IMG/VR virus record: IMGVR_UViG_3300002145_000080
Span: 1 to 35,358 of that record
Strand: one strand, 5' to 3'
Length of the DNA stretch: 35,358 nt
Source: a virus
Below, piece by piece: positions 1 to 9,440 of the stretch; the stretch's first letter is position 1; each line of letters opens with the position of its first letter. The translations under genes were made by a program, and so were the position numbers. The notes beneath the pieces are model-generated. The model worked only from the letters and a program-made list of their open reading frames with translations, did not search any database and was not told the DNA's origin.

Positions 1-245
1 TGTATGTTAATGGTCTTAAATAGCTTGTTTTCGAGAGGTGCGGTGTTAAACACACTTTGTATAGACGATGCTGTAAATGTGCCGTAGAATGTGTTCCTAT
101 TAGCATTTACGTTATGTCTATAAAGATTACCACCTTTAAACGTGTAAAAATAGTTGTTCATCCCTATCATAAAATCAGGATTGTAAGAGTAGAAGGATAC
201 CCATCCCCCTACTAAATCGCTATATGATAATGTATAATTTGGCAT
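1..245 (-). CDS. Phage structural protein, N-terminal part (cut by window edge)
   Basis: The reading frame starts at ATG 245 and stays open to base 1, giving about 81 residues. It begins MPNYTLSYSDLVGGWVSFYS and is rich in aromatic residues, with a stretch reading NNYFYTFKGGNLYRHN near residue 37. I associate this 'SYSD.V.GW.SF.SY.PD.M.G.NN.F.TF..G.LY.HN' pattern with virion proteins of Bacteroidota phages; the exact role is not known to me. It lies 9 bases downstream of the 101-aa gene and continues the tail module, so a tail or baseplate component is likely (inference). The C-terminus lies outside the window, so total length and further domains cannot be judged. Confidence 0.65.
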   Translation of the reverse strand, partial: MPNYTLSYSDLVGGWVSFYSYNPDFMIGMNNYFYTFKGGNLYRHNVNANRNTFYGTFTASSIQSVFNTAPLENKLFKTINI

Positions 246-254
246 ATTTGTTTA

Positions 255-560
255 TTAGCAAGTTACATAATTTGTAAGTTCTCCTGTGGCATCAACCTCT
301 CCTGCATAGTTTGTAACACCGTTTGTAAATTTACGCCATCCCGCTCCGCCAACGTAAGGAGTTGTTAAAGCTAAATCGGTATAAAAAATCATTGTAACAA
401 TTGGAACCGTATATCCGGGTAAAGCATAAATAGTAACCGATGGGCTTCCTGTACTGCAAGCGGTAGCTGACGAACCTGTTGCAAATGAGTCAATTATATC
501 ATTACTAATTTTTGAACTAAATTTAGTCAGTCTGATTAATATTTTAGTTGCATTTGCCAT
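255..560 (-). CDS. Small tail/fibre-associated beta protein (101 aa)
   Basis: The product is a 101-aa Ser/Thr-rich protein with no signal peptide or membrane segment. Its second half (about residues 34-101) reads as a beta module with the signature FYTDLALTTPYVGG, then GW, then EVDATGELTN and a terminal Cys. A related signature (VFTNSTLATC...DGFYSDG) occurs in the 83-aa protein at 2327-2578, so the two small proteins probably share a module seen in Bacteroidota phage tail proteins. It sits between a fibre-like gene and a structural gene on the same strand, with an A/T-rich leader before the ATG and no Shine-Dalgarno site. A minor tail role is inferred; no function is established. Confidence 0.6.
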   Translation of the reverse strand: MANATKILIRLTKFSSKISNDIIDSFATGSSATACSTGSPSVTIYALPGYTVPIVTMIFYTDLALTTPYVGGAGWRKFTNGVTNYAGEVDATGELTNYVTC

Positions 561-575
561 TTTTCAGTTTTTATT

Positions 576-2315
576 TTATAAAGTTGTAATTGTAAATGAT
601 ACAGATATGCTATTACCACCACTAATATAAAATTCTATTGTAGGATTAGAATTAGTTCCACCAAAAATAAAAGAAGGAAATAATGGCGAACCTGAATCGT
701 ATTGAGTATATGCACTACCATAACTAAAAAAACTTGAAAATGCATCTCTTACTACATTATAATAAACACTTGATACACTACTTGAACCTAATATTAAAAA
801 TTGCATATCTAAATGTACCGCTACATTACTAAAATTTATTGACGGAAAAAGCACTGTCAAATCATAAGTTGTAGGGTTTGAAGATGCATTAATTATTTGA
901 GCTGTTGCAAAATTTGGTAATGCAATATTACCACCACCACCACCTCCAGCTAATGCTATTGTACCATTTGCATCGGGTAAGGTATAAGTTCTTAAAGTAG
1001 CACCTAATGAAGCTAAACTAAATACCGCTTGTTTGCTTGTACCAACACCTGTTGCAGCAATTATAGCAAAATCACTTCCGCTTGATGTTAAAGATGTATA
1101 TCCATTAGTTGCACCTAAAAAAGCATCTTGTTTTAAATTTAAAGTACCGCCTCCTGATGTTGGAGCTAATGTTAAAAATGAATCACTAAATGTTTTAGCA
1201 CCTGTAATGGTTTCCGTTCCTGCTAAAGTAACATATCCTGTTAAATCGCTTGTTAAAGCTATTGTACCTGTTGCATTAGGAAAATTATAATCATTACTTG
1301 CATTAGGAAATTGAAAATTATTATTATAAACAGTTAAACCTGATTTAAGTAAAATTGTAATTCCTGCACCATTGCTTGCTAATCCAACATATCCTGTTGC
1401 AGGTACGGGGTAATATCCATCTTGTAATGTTAATCCTAGATTAAAGTCTTTAACTCCTGTAATAGTTTCATTACCTGCTAAAGTAACATAAGCACTTAAA
1501 TCGCTTGTTAAAGCTATTGTTCCTGTTGCAGCAGGGAATGTGTAGGTTTGAGTTGAATTGTTAAACTCTAATTTAGCAATGCTTAAATTATCTCTAATTA
1601 CAATATTGTTAGTTGTGGCATCTGAATAAATATTTGTAGTTGAACCTGAAAATGCTATTGGAACTGACCCTTTAATTAAATATGGACCATAATCCATTCT
1701 AGTTCCACTACTGAAAGTAAATGAAGTTAAACCACTAAATGTTTTAGCACCTGTAATGGTTTGTGTTGTAGCTAGAGTAACATAGCCTGTTAAGGCTGAA
1801 CCATAATCAGGGATATTCAAAGTCGCACCTACAAGCGTACTAACCCCCGAACTTCCTGTGGTTGTAAGGGTAATAGCGTTTTGCTTATTATTAAAAGTTG
1901 TAAAATCCGCTGATGCCAAATATCCGTTTACTGAAGTTGTCGCAGCAGGTATTGATATTGTATTTGTAGTTCTTACTAAAGGGCTAGAAAAAGTTAAAAC
2001 ACTTTCTTTGCCATTAAAGGTTGCCCAATCTGCACTTGATAATGCACCTCTATTTACTGCACTCGCAGTTGGTACATTTAAAGTAATTACAGGAGTTGTT
2101 GTTGAATTTGCAACAGTTGAACTTAAATCCGTTCCGCTTGTTCCTATTGTTAAAGCAGCAACCGATGTAACTGTACCTACACCACCACCTCCAGCAAGAT
2201 TAGCTATATCTTGTACTGTAGTTTGAAGAGTTGAACCACTTTGAACTATTGGAAGAGCTTCAGTTCCTGTCAAGGTAGCTGCTGAACCTAATTGACTAAT
2301 TTTTACGTTTGCCAT
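576..2315 (-). CDS. Tail fibre-like repeat protein (579 aa)
   Basis: The product is a Ser/Thr/Gly-rich beta repeat protein. The N-terminus (MANVKISQLGSAATLTGTEA, residues 1-45) looks like a short virion-attachment domain and is followed by a glycine linker. Repeats include two 'ADW/F.TFN.K' units, three 'YVTLA.(T/N).TITG.K.F' units and three 'Y.(F/L)P.A.GTIAL' units, then a GGGGGG linker near residue 480 and a C-terminal beta domain (about 490-579) that could be the distal tip. A segment of about 60 residues (VTSVAALTIGTSGTDLSS onward) is nearly identical to part of the 1927-aa fibre at 20113-25896. No S74 chaperone domain is visible. Receptor binding or fibre structure is inferred from repeat architecture and neighbours. 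Confidence 0.75.
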   Translation of the reverse strand: MANVKISQLGSAATLTGTEALPIVQSGSTLQTTVQDIANLAGGGGVGTVTSVAALTIGTSGTDLSSTVANSTTTPVITLNVPTASAVNRGALSSADWATFNGKESVLTFSSPLVRTTNTISIPAATTSVNGYLASADFTTFNNKQNAITLTTTGSSGVSTLVGATLNIPDYGSALTGYVTLATTQTITGAKTFSGLTSFTFSSGTRMDYGPYLIKGSVPIAFSGSTTNIYSDATTNNIVIRDNLSIAKLEFNNSTQTYTFPAATGTIALTSDLSAYVTLAGNETITGVKDFNLGLTLQDGYYPVPATGYVGLASNGAGITILLKSGLTVYNNNFQFPNASNDYNFPNATGTIALTSDLTGYVTLAGTETITGAKTFSDSFLTLAPTSGGGTLNLKQDAFLGATNGYTSLTSSGSDFAIIAATGVGTSKQAVFSLASLGATLRTYTLPDANGTIALAGGGGGGNIALPNFATAQIINASSNPTTYDLTVLFPSINFSNVAVHLDMQFLILGSSSVSSVYYNVVRDAFSSFFSYGSAYTQYDSGSPLFPSFIFGGTNSNPTIEFYISGGNSISVSFTITTL

Positions 2316-2326
2316 TTTTTATATTT

Positions 2327-2578
2327 TTATTCTGTTATTAAATTGTTATCATCTTCTGTTATGATAGGGTCACTACCTTCTGTTGTTATAAAATTAGTAG
2401 GAGGACAGGTAGGGCAAGTTTGCTGTGGTAATAAAACACATCCCACTTGCTCTCTTACTATTACTCCATCTGAATAGAATCCATCCGCAGCACAAGTTGC
2501 TAGTGTGCTATTTGTAAACACAGCAGTTGCTGAACCAAGTGATGGTGCATTTAAATAATATACTGAACTTGTTGCCAT
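2327..2578 (-). CDS. Small Cys-containing tail-associated protein (83 aa)
   Basis: This 83-aa protein starts MATSSVYYLNAPSLGSATAV and carries the module 'ATAVFTNSTLATCAADGFYS', then VREQVGC and CPTCPP, with five cysteines in all and an acidic C-terminal tail (about 66-83). The pattern [Y/F]T(D/N)..L.T....DG.YSDG is the kind of short beta module I associate with Bacteroidota phage tail proteins, and a variant is in the 101-aa protein at 255-560. It is separated from the 1620-aa tail gene by 19 bases and from the fibre gene by 11. A fibre adaptor or tail decoration role is possible, but nothing in the sequence proves it. Confidence 0.6.
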   Translation of the reverse strand: MATSSVYYLNAPSLGSATAVFTNSTLATCAADGFYSDGVIVREQVGCVLLPQQTCPTCPPTNFITTEGSDPIITEDDNNLITE

Positions 2579-2597
2579 TTTTTATATTTTGTTTTAA

Positions 2598-5500
2598 TTA
2601 TACAGGACAAATAGGTGGTGTTACATTCTGTGCAGTTAAGTTTACTAATCCGTGAACAGGGGTTGGGGTAACTAAATAGTCCTCATAACCCTCTACGTTA
2701 GTAATCTCTCCACTTGTAAATATTGTTCCGCCACCTATTATATCACATAAGTTAAATTGTATAATGTTTCCTGAACCTGACACCCACTCACCACGGATGG
2801 TGTAAGGTAACTCGCTTATCAATGGATATATTGTTCCACTTTGAGCACTTCCTGCTGTAGATGTTACGCTTAATATTTGAGACATTACGTTATTATATAT
2901 CGTTAATGCTCCTCCTGATTGCTGACCAACAGTCCAATCTAATGTAACCGTTGTTGGTGCAGCACAAGCTGCTTGACACTCAACTAATGTTGCATAAACT
3001 CCACTGCCATCTAATGGGTCTACACAATCTCCATCTTCACAATTGTACGAGACAGGAGATAACACGCATCCACAACAAGCATCTTCTGCACTTGCTACTG
3101 AATAACACAACTCTACAGGAGAAGAAGACCTAAAGTCCCATATTAAATACAAATAATCTTCAAGTGCAGGTACTGTGAAATTTGCATAGTTATAAGAGCC
3201 ACTGCCTAAATTAGGCGTTGCTATAGTAGTTAAGGCTAATAATGAATTAATACCTGCTGTAGTATTAGCGTATAATGTGTCTGATGCAAGGTATCTAAAC
3301 TTATCGGTAGCAGGATTAAATACAAAAGTATCGCTAGCAAGTTTGTTTGAAATCAAACTCATTGTACTTCCTGCAGGAGGGAACCCACCCGTACCAACAT
3401 AGTTAGTAGTAATGTTATATAAAGATACAAGAGGGTTTGTTGTTCCACTAGCAAATATTACAAATGTTGATTGCAATGGAGATGTAAATGAACCAATTAC
3501 ATATCTATACTGACTATTAATGGTTTGACCTGAGTCATAATCATTGGTGAGTACTATTTGAACAATACTTAATGATGCAGATTGAACACACTCTACCTCT
3601 ACACTTAATGTGATATTGCCTATATAAGTTATTACAAGGGTTACAGTTTCTGCTGACACATTATTCTTATTAAAAGTTAATGTACCACTTGTTGTAACTA
3701 CCCCTGTAGAATAAGCTATTGCATTGTAAGTCGCCACTATTTGGAAATTACCACCTGCACTTATTGAAGAAACAGTATAGTTAATGTCTGTGTTTCCTAC
3801 GGTTGGACCTAAGTCAACACAATAAGTTGTTGTTGCACTTGTAGCAGATGACAATGTAAATGTCTGAGTAATACCACAAATTATACACTGAGGATTTGAT
3901 GGTATAGCAATAGTATTACTTGTTAAAACATACTCATTCATATAAGGGTCAAAACCACCAAGTTTTTGAGTATTAAAAGATTCATTAAATGTATCTCTAA
4001 ACCAAGTCCTCATATTCATTTCAGATACAACTTTTAGTTCCTCACTAGAATACGAATTACCACGTAGTTGAATAACAGCACCACGCTTTACGTCAGTAAA
4101 GTATCTATCATATCCCCATTGAATATAACTCTCAGGGTTAAAACTAATACCATACTTTTCGCTACGGGCAATCTGTGTGCCCAATACCTCAGGAACTGAA
4201 GCTACGACACCACCACCTGTAGAATCTGATAATAAATTTTTATCAGCTAATACGTATGAAACCTTATCTTCTTGTAATACAAGTACGTCCGTTTGCCTTC
4301 CGTCTAATATAAATATCTCTCCAAAAGAAGTCTCTAAATTTTTATAGTTTAATAGACCTAAGTTAAATTCATTTAGCTTATTTACGTTTGACTCAGCGTT
4401 ATAAACACCACTATATGTGATGTCAGCAAACCTATCAGACTCTTTATAGTTCTGAGCAGATACGCTTGTAACCCTGTTACCAAAGTTAAATGAGTTGCCA
4501 ACAATTGAATCACGAATCTTATAACTCTCTGCTCCGTTTCCAAATGCAAAGCAGTTAAAAAACTTAGTGTCAATTATAGCAGATGTCCCTGCTCCTATAT
4601 TTTGGTTTTGGAGGTTACCCATATGGTTACCACCCGTAATAGCAAAAGACATCTCGTTTTCAAAAAACACATCAGGTAAAGCGTCAGTAGGTTCTGTCTC
4701 AAATATTAAATTCTTTTCAGAGCGGAACACGGTAATGTTTACTTCAACATTAGATGCACGAGCATTAGGGAAACCTAAACCCGGACAGCTTATTGTTCCT
4801 GAAACCATTAGATATAATTCATTATTTGTTGGGTCTCTATAAAATTGATAACGGTTAATTCCGCTATTAGGTGTCAATGTAGGGTTTCCTGTACCCGGAA
4901 CAAATTCATTTTCAGGTATAGCATCTCCGCAAGAAGCGTATCTAGTGCCATCATCTAAAAACTGCTCTATATTATCTCCAACAAACCAATCATACATATT
5001 ATTATATGTATTTGAAGAAATAAATGTTTTTTCTAAAGTATTTGTTCTTTCTTCACACTGACATCCACTACCACTTCTCCATTGTTTTATGCTAAATACA
5101 ATTCTACTTCCTGCAGGTACAGTATAATCAACCCAAGCAGGTGTAGCTGCATCATAAGTATTCATTGGGTAATTTAAAATAGGGTATGTACCCGGATTGC
5201 TTTTTGGTGCTGTTGCTGTTATTTTACCCGGAGCAATAATAGCATTCTCATCTTGAACTGCATTAAAACTATTTGGGTTTATTTTCATATAAACTCCCGC
5301 AGGAATTGGTATAAATACTGCAGGGTCTAACTCAGTTGGTATTTCAAGAAAGTCTGACGCTTGAGAAGATTTCTCAAGAACAGTTGCATATACGCAAGAT
5401 GATGTTGGTCCACTTGAATCAGCTTTCACAATTAACCTATCTCCCGCTTCTATTTTTCTTGCATTCTCTCCTTCTAATAAAAAGTATGCATTATTAGTTA

Positions 5501-7460
5501 AAGGGTCTTGGAAGAATATGCTACAATAAATTGTCTCATAATTTTCTTGGTCAGGCTTTATTACAAACTTATACCTAGTAGCCCATCCCGGAGGTTTTTG
5601 AGTAGCAGGTATTGTTACTTTAATTGAATTTTTAAATGCAGACAATCCACAAGAAACGTGCTCTGTATTATTAGGGCTTACAAGAGCAGTTGATGCTCTA
5701 TTAAACTCATCCATATAAACTATACCTATCTCATAGTCTCTATTGCTATGTAAACTTTGTGGATTTGCTATTTCTTGAAAAGTAGCTTGTGCTAAAACCA
5801 CCTGATAGTACTCATAAAATGTTTGCGTAGGTGTAGTTGTATTGTCAACATATTTTTGAGCAATAAATTGTAATCCAATCCAACTACTACTAGGGCTTGT
5901 TATAATTGCAACAGGTTGTGCTACTGCACTTATACCACTTCCTATAGCTGTATAAGCATCTAAACTATCAGGTAATAAGCAATTTACTGAGTCAGTAAAT
6001 GTTGTTCCCGAACAAGCAGTTGCAAATGGTTGAATGTTTGCCGATGTCCCTACAACCTCTTGAAATTCAACACTTGTTGCCAACTCATATACAGATGTAT
6101 ATGTTGTAGACAAAATAAATGCAAAATTTAAGCCTACGTCAGTAGTTTCTTGTGTAGGGAATGGAGTTTGACCTGAAAATTGAGCGTGCTCAATTGTTAC
6201 TTCTAAATTAATAAAAGAACCTGCAACCAAACTCTTACCCGTTAAATTAAAAGAAACAATAGCATCTTGAACAGCTACGCTTCCGTCAATGTTATAATTT
6301 CCTGTTGCAGTGGCGTCATTTATACTTGAGTTTCCAATAGGTAATGAGACTAAATCAGTAGTATATTCAAATTTAACCGGTACGCCATATTGGTCAACTA
6401 AGTCATATTCTTCTATGTAATTACCATACATTAATCTATTTCCCATAATAGTCTGAGCCTTGGCATATCTAGGTACGTTGTCGTACAATCTCAATAATTC
6501 AGACTCAGATAATATTGTAAATATCTTACTATTGGTAAATGTGTATTGGTACTCGGTATTATTTGCAAGACCTAAATCAGCTTTATCAAGTTTCTCAATA
6601 ACTTTTATAACAGTGCCATCTGCTCTTTTAAATAGCAAGTCAACACCAACTACAAGAGAACTTCCTGAGTTGTATGTGATTATAGCAGAGTTACAAAAGT
6701 TGGTCATCCCCTCGTTTAAAAAACTATCAGTACTAAAGCTAAACGCATTAGGTACAAAAGCAGGTTGAGACCACTGAGATGTAGCACTATACTCTCCGTC
6801 AATATATCTGTATCTATAACCAAAACAAATAAATCTTGTAGTTAAAAAGTTCTCCTGCCCATTGGTTACAATAGGTTGTACTGCAGGTGATTGGGTAGGT
6901 GGTTTTTTAATTACAAGCAAAGACTCTGCTGTAAATTGGTCTATATTAGATACGGGGTTAGCGTAATTTCTATTGGTATTTATAAACCTAGGTGCATTGT
7001 AGTCATCCGTAAAAAATAATAAATCGTTTAATATGTTAATACCCGTAATTAAATAACTTGGGTTAAAGTTTAACATAGTATTAACGTTCGCACCATCGTT
7101 AATGCTTATTACGTGATAGGTTAATATGTTGGTAAAAACGTTAAAAGAAACAATTAAATCAAGTTTACCCGTAGCACCTACCGGAAAAGCTGAGTCGTGA
7201 ACAAACCAATATATGGTTTCGTTTGCACTATCCTCAATTGCACCGATACATCTTGCTGACGAACTAAGAGATGTTCCATTATATGTTAGTGTAGTAAGAG
7301 AAAGATTCCCTTTGGTATTCTCTACTACTCCCATCTCAGCGTTCTCGGTTGAACCCATTCTAATATTCATAGCATCAACATACTCTCCCTCAGGAAGTAA
7401 ACGTTGGTCTACTACCTTGTTCATTCTACCTGCTATAAAGTTTCTTGTAAAATTTGCCAT
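2598..7460 (-). CDS. Large tail stabilization-type structural protein (1620 aa)
   Basis: The N-terminus, with GRMNKVVDQRLLPEGEYVDA at about residues 11-30 followed by a 'VVENTKGN' box, matches the pattern I recognise from crAss-like and related phage 'stabilization' proteins (P22 gp10-type tail accessory). Further landmarks are YAKAQTIMGNRLMYGNYIEE near residue 330 and a long mixed beta region. The C-terminal third is Ig-like and Ser/Thr-rich. A cysteine-rich module lies at about residues 1450-1498 (CCGCVLSPVSYNCEDGDC, then DGSG.Y.TL.EC..AC), followed by a last beta domain. It follows the two connector genes directly (1 base after the 307-aa gene), which supports a tail-hub or nozzle role. 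The C-terminal modules may be surface-exposed (inference). Confidence 0.75.
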   Translation of the reverse strand: MANFTRNFIAGRMNKVVDQRLLPEGEYVDAMNIRMGSTENAEMGVVENTKGNLSLTTLTYNGTSLSSSARCIGAIEDSANETIYWFVHDSAFPVGATGKLDLIVSFNVFTNILTYHVISINDGANVNTMLNFNPSYLITGINILNDLLFFTDDYNAPRFINTNRNYANPVSNIDQFTAESLLVIKKPPTQSPAVQPIVTNGQENFLTTRFICFGYRYRYIDGEYSATSQWSQPAFVPNAFSFSTDSFLNEGMTNFCNSAIITYNSGSSLVVGVDLLFKRADGTVIKVIEKLDKADLGLANNTEYQYTFTNSKIFTILSESELLRLYDNVPRYAKAQTIMGNRLMYGNYIEEYDLVDQYGVPVKFEYTTDLVSLPIGNSSINDATATGNYNIDGSVAVQDAIVSFNLTGKSLVAGSFINLEVTIEHAQFSGQTPFPTQETTDVGLNFAFILSTTYTSVYELATSVEFQEVVGTSANIQPFATACSGTTFTDSVNCLLPDSLDAYTAIGSGISAVAQPVAIITSPSSSWIGLQFIAQKYVDNTTTPTQTFYEYYQVVLAQATFQEIANPQSLHSNRDYEIGIVYMDEFNRASTALVSPNNTEHVSCGLSAFKNSIKVTIPATQKPPGWATRYKFVIKPDQENYETIYCSIFFQDPLTNNAYFLLEGENARKIEAGDRLIVKADSSGPTSSCVYATVLEKSSQASDFLEIPTELDPAVFIPIPAGVYMKINPNSFNAVQDENAIIAPGKITATAPKSNPGTYPILNYPMNTYDAATPAWVDYTVPAGSRIVFSIKQWRSGSGCQCEERTNTLEKTFISSNTYNNMYDWFVGDNIEQFLDDGTRYASCGDAIPENEFVPGTGNPTLTPNSGINRYQFYRDPTNNELYLMVSGTISCPGLGFPNARASNVEVNITVFRSEKNLIFETEPTDALPDVFFENEMSFAITGGNHMGNLQNQNIGAGTSAIIDTKFFNCFAFGNGAESYKIRDSIVGNSFNFGNRVTSVSAQNYKESDRFADITYSGVYNAESNVNKLNEFNLGLLNYKNLETSFGEIFILDGRQTDVLVLQEDKVSYVLADKNLLSDSTGGGVVASVPEVLGTQIARSEKYGISFNPESYIQWGYDRYFTDVKRGAVIQLRGNSYSSEELKVVSEMNMRTWFRDTFNESFNTQKLGGFDPYMNEYVLTSNTIAIPSNPQCIICGITQTFTLSSATSATTTYCVDLGPTVGNTDINYTVSSISAGGNFQIVATYNAIAYSTGVVTTSGTLTFNKNNVSAETVTLVITYIGNITLSVEVECVQSASLSIVQIVLTNDYDSGQTINSQYRYVIGSFTSPLQSTFVIFASGTTNPLVSLYNITTNYVGTGGFPPAGSTMSLISNKLASDTFVFNPATDKFRYLASDTLYANTTAGINSLLALTTIATPNLGSGSYNYANFTVPALEDYLYLIWDFRSSSPVELCYSVASAEDACCGCVLSPVSYNCEDGDCVDPLDGSGVYATLVECQAACAAPTTVTLDWTVGQQSGGALTIYNNVMSQILSVTSTAGSAQSGTIYPLISELPYTIRGEWVSGSGNIIQFNLCDIIGGGTIFTSGEITNVEGYEDYLVTPTPVHGLVNLTAQNVTPPICPV

Positions 7461-7461
7461 T

Positions 7462-8385
7462 TTATTTTATTTGCTTGTCCATACCTCTCATATTCATTAA
7501 GAGTCTACCGGGATGAATGTTACTGATTCTTATTTTAGCATTACTTAATAAAGCCTTTCTTTTTTTACGAGAACGAAGAACAATATATTCTTGAACACCA
7601 AGTTTTGAACTAAGTATCTCATATTCAATGGCTGCATAAACATATGCTTCAAACATCTTGTTCACTGTAATCAAAGAGTTATCTCCTTGTTCCATACCAT
7701 CAGACACATACTCAAGAATACAAGATAAACTTGACATTGATGAATCAAAGTTAATAACTCCTGATTTTCTATCAATATTAAAAGTTGGATTGAAATTTGC
7801 TGTCTCTGTATTTAAACCATACGCAGCCCCTACATTTGCTTCAAAGTACCACATCCCATCATAGTTCCATCCTAGTTGACCATTAAACTGATTGCCTTGG
7901 TTAAGATAAATACTCTTCTTTGTTCTAGCTAATCTTTCCAAATCAATAGTTGAATACTGAGGAGATAAAGCATTACCATATTGGTCAAACAAAATTCTTC
8001 CTGTATTGTCTTGAAGATAAGCCTTGGATGAAAGCGTTTGAATATTCTCAGTTAAAGGTCTAAGCCAACCATCTTTGTATAAAGATACACGCACCCAATT
8101 GACATAGTCAGAAGGTAAGATGTACCTTAATGTGTCAGGAACAGTTAACTCTAATACTTTAATTTCTTTAAAAGCATCGTAGTTTAATTCTTGAATAGCA
8201 CGCTTTGCGTGAAATAATATTTTATAACGTTCTTCGTTATTAACTAAAGAATGGTTTCCTGCATACATCAATAAAAAGTTATTGACTATGTCAGTTAGGC
8301 TAATGAATTGATAAGACCCCCAATTGGCGTCTTCAGGTAGTACGCCCCCATTCTCGTAATATTGATATTGTGATATATATGCCAT
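7462..8385 (-). CDS. Neck/tail connector structural protein (307 aa)
   Basis: The 307-aa product lacks membrane segments and signal peptide. The region from about residue 50, with ERYKILFHAKRAIQELNYDA followed by 'LPSDYVNWVRVSLY.DGWLRPL', is a pattern I associate with conserved neck or tail-tube proteins of podovirus-like Bacteroidota phages. The C-terminus is strongly basic (about 270-307: RSRKKRKALLSNAKIRI). It starts 4 bases after the stop of the 322-aa connector gene and ends 1 base before the 1620-aa tail gene, so the three are probably co-translated. A ring, adaptor or tubular role is inferred from order and pattern; the exact assignment is uncertain. Confidence 0.65.
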   Translation of the reverse strand: MAYISQYQYYENGGVLPEDANWGSYQFISLTDIVNNFLLMYAGNHSLVNNEERYKILFHAKRAIQELNYDAFKEIKVLELTVPDTLRYILPSDYVNWVRVSLYKDGWLRPLTENIQTLSSKAYLQDNTGRILFDQYGNALSPQYSTIDLERLARTKKSIYLNQGNQFNGQLGWNYDGMWYFEANVGAAYGLNTETANFNPTFNIDRKSGVINFDSSMSSLSCILEYVSDGMEQGDNSLITVNKMFEAYVYAAIEYEILSSKLGVQEYIVLRSRKKRKALLSNAKIRISNIHPGRLLMNMRGMDKQIK

Positions 8386-8388
8386 CTT

Positions 8389-9357
8389 TTAAGGTTTAAT
8401 TCTTTGCGTTGGTGATATTATGGGTTGTTGTTGCTGTTGCTCTTGAGCCATACTAAACTGAGTAACTTCTGTTTCACGAATAGATACACCACAATACTCT
8501 AATATTTTAGTTACTAATTTATATTCATCTGAATCGGCTAACTCAAAGTCTTGATAATCATTTTGTGATTGGTCAAACACAGGCTCACCATTGGTAAGTG
8601 TTACATAGGTCCATTTTGGAACTGCAGGATACCTAAAATAGGTTGCTTGTACTTGTCCCTTATTACTTATAGTTGTAGGATAGAAAGTTAATTCTGAACC
8701 TTGTAATGCGTAAATAGGGAACTCAATTGTTGGCGGTGTTAAATTTGAATTAACCAACAACGTAAGTTTACTATTAATTACTTTTTCCGCTTGCACATTA
8801 CTAGATGAAGAAAAAACTCCATAAGAGTTTCCTGAAGCTAAAAATATATTTGAGTCTAATGCTAATACTGTATTACTAACTACAGACGATACCGCAGAAA
8901 CTAAGCCTGTTGTAATGTTGGTAACAACATCACCTGCTGAGATATCATCTGATAAAAACGTAGCAGTACTATCAACTAACTGACTACTAACTACGGATGT
9001 ATTTGTCCCCGTTTTTAAAGTAACCGGTCTACACTTAATGTCTAATAACATATAAGTGTCATACCCTGTAGTTGCAGGCGTAGGCATTGAAAACTTATTA
9101 ACAGCTATTTTTGTTAAATAGTCTGTTCGTAAAAAATACTCTAAAACTTCTGCTATTGGTTGTTCCATATCTGCATAATCTACACCCGCTAATCGAGCGT
9201 TTTCTGCATTTATAACACTATTATAATTATTAAAATACTCCTCATAAATTTCCATCTGTGCATTTTGAGCATACAGATTGAAATCAGAAGGAGAGATATA
9301 TCCATAGTTGTTTTTATTCAACACAGACAGTACCGCATTTCTTACTGAGTTTATCAT
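8389..9357 (-). CDS. Head-tail connector-type structural protein with inserted beta domain (322 aa)
   Basis: I choose ATG 9357 (MINSVRNAVLSVLNKNNYGY). An in-frame ATG at 9399 would add 14 residues but would translate through a TATATTTG promoter box and the T-tract of a terminator. The N-terminal helical part (NLYAQNAQMEIYEEYFNNYN) looks like a connector protein of this phage group. Residues about 116-183 form a separate beta domain (GTNTSVVSSQLVDSTATFLS, then DISAGDVVTNITTG and LALDSNIF) that is clearly related to the 161-aa protein at 28089-28574 and resembles an insert in the capsid protein. The C-terminus carries a polyglutamine stretch (EQQQQQQP). It begins the connector, tail and 1620-aa gene series. 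Confidence 0.7.
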   Translation of the reverse strand: MINSVRNAVLSVLNKNNYGYISPSDFNLYAQNAQMEIYEEYFNNYNSVINAENARLAGVDYADMEQPIAEVLEYFLRTDYLTKIAVNKFSMPTPATTGYDTYMLLDIKCRPVTLKTGTNTSVVSSQLVDSTATFLSDDISAGDVVTNITTGLVSAVSSVVSNTVLALDSNIFLASGNSYGVFSSSSNVQAEKVINSKLTLLVNSNLTPPTIEFPIYALQGSELTFYPTTISNKGQVQATYFRYPAVPKWTYVTLTNGEPVFDQSQNDYQDFELADSDEYKLVTKILEYCGVSIRETEVTQFSMAQEQQQQQPIISPTQRIKP

Positions 9358-9370
9358 TAGTTCTTTTTTA

Positions 9371-9378
9371 CAAATATA
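9371..9378 (-). promoter_or_regulatory. Bacteroidota-type -7 promoter box for the connector/tail operon
   Basis: The minus strand reads TATATTTG, a full match to TAnnTTTG, 13 bases before ATG 9357 and directly after the T-tract of the terminator at 9382-9411. The arrangement implies a new transcription start for the connector and tail genes with a very short leader. No convincing -33 element is seen. Confidence 0.55.
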
Positions 9379-9381
9379 CAT

Positions 9382-9411
9382 AAAAAAAAGAGGGCACAAT
9401 CAGTACCCTCT
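9382..9411 (-). terminator. Rho-independent terminator after the 247-aa gene
   Basis: On the minus strand AGAGGGTAC pairs with GTGCCCTCT (nine pairs including one G-T wobble) around the loop TGATT, followed by eight T. It lies 30 bases after the stop of the 247-aa gene and immediately before a promoter box, so it separates two transcription units. Confidence 0.75.
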
Positions 9412-9440
9412 CTAACCAATCAATCAATAACCAAGTATAT

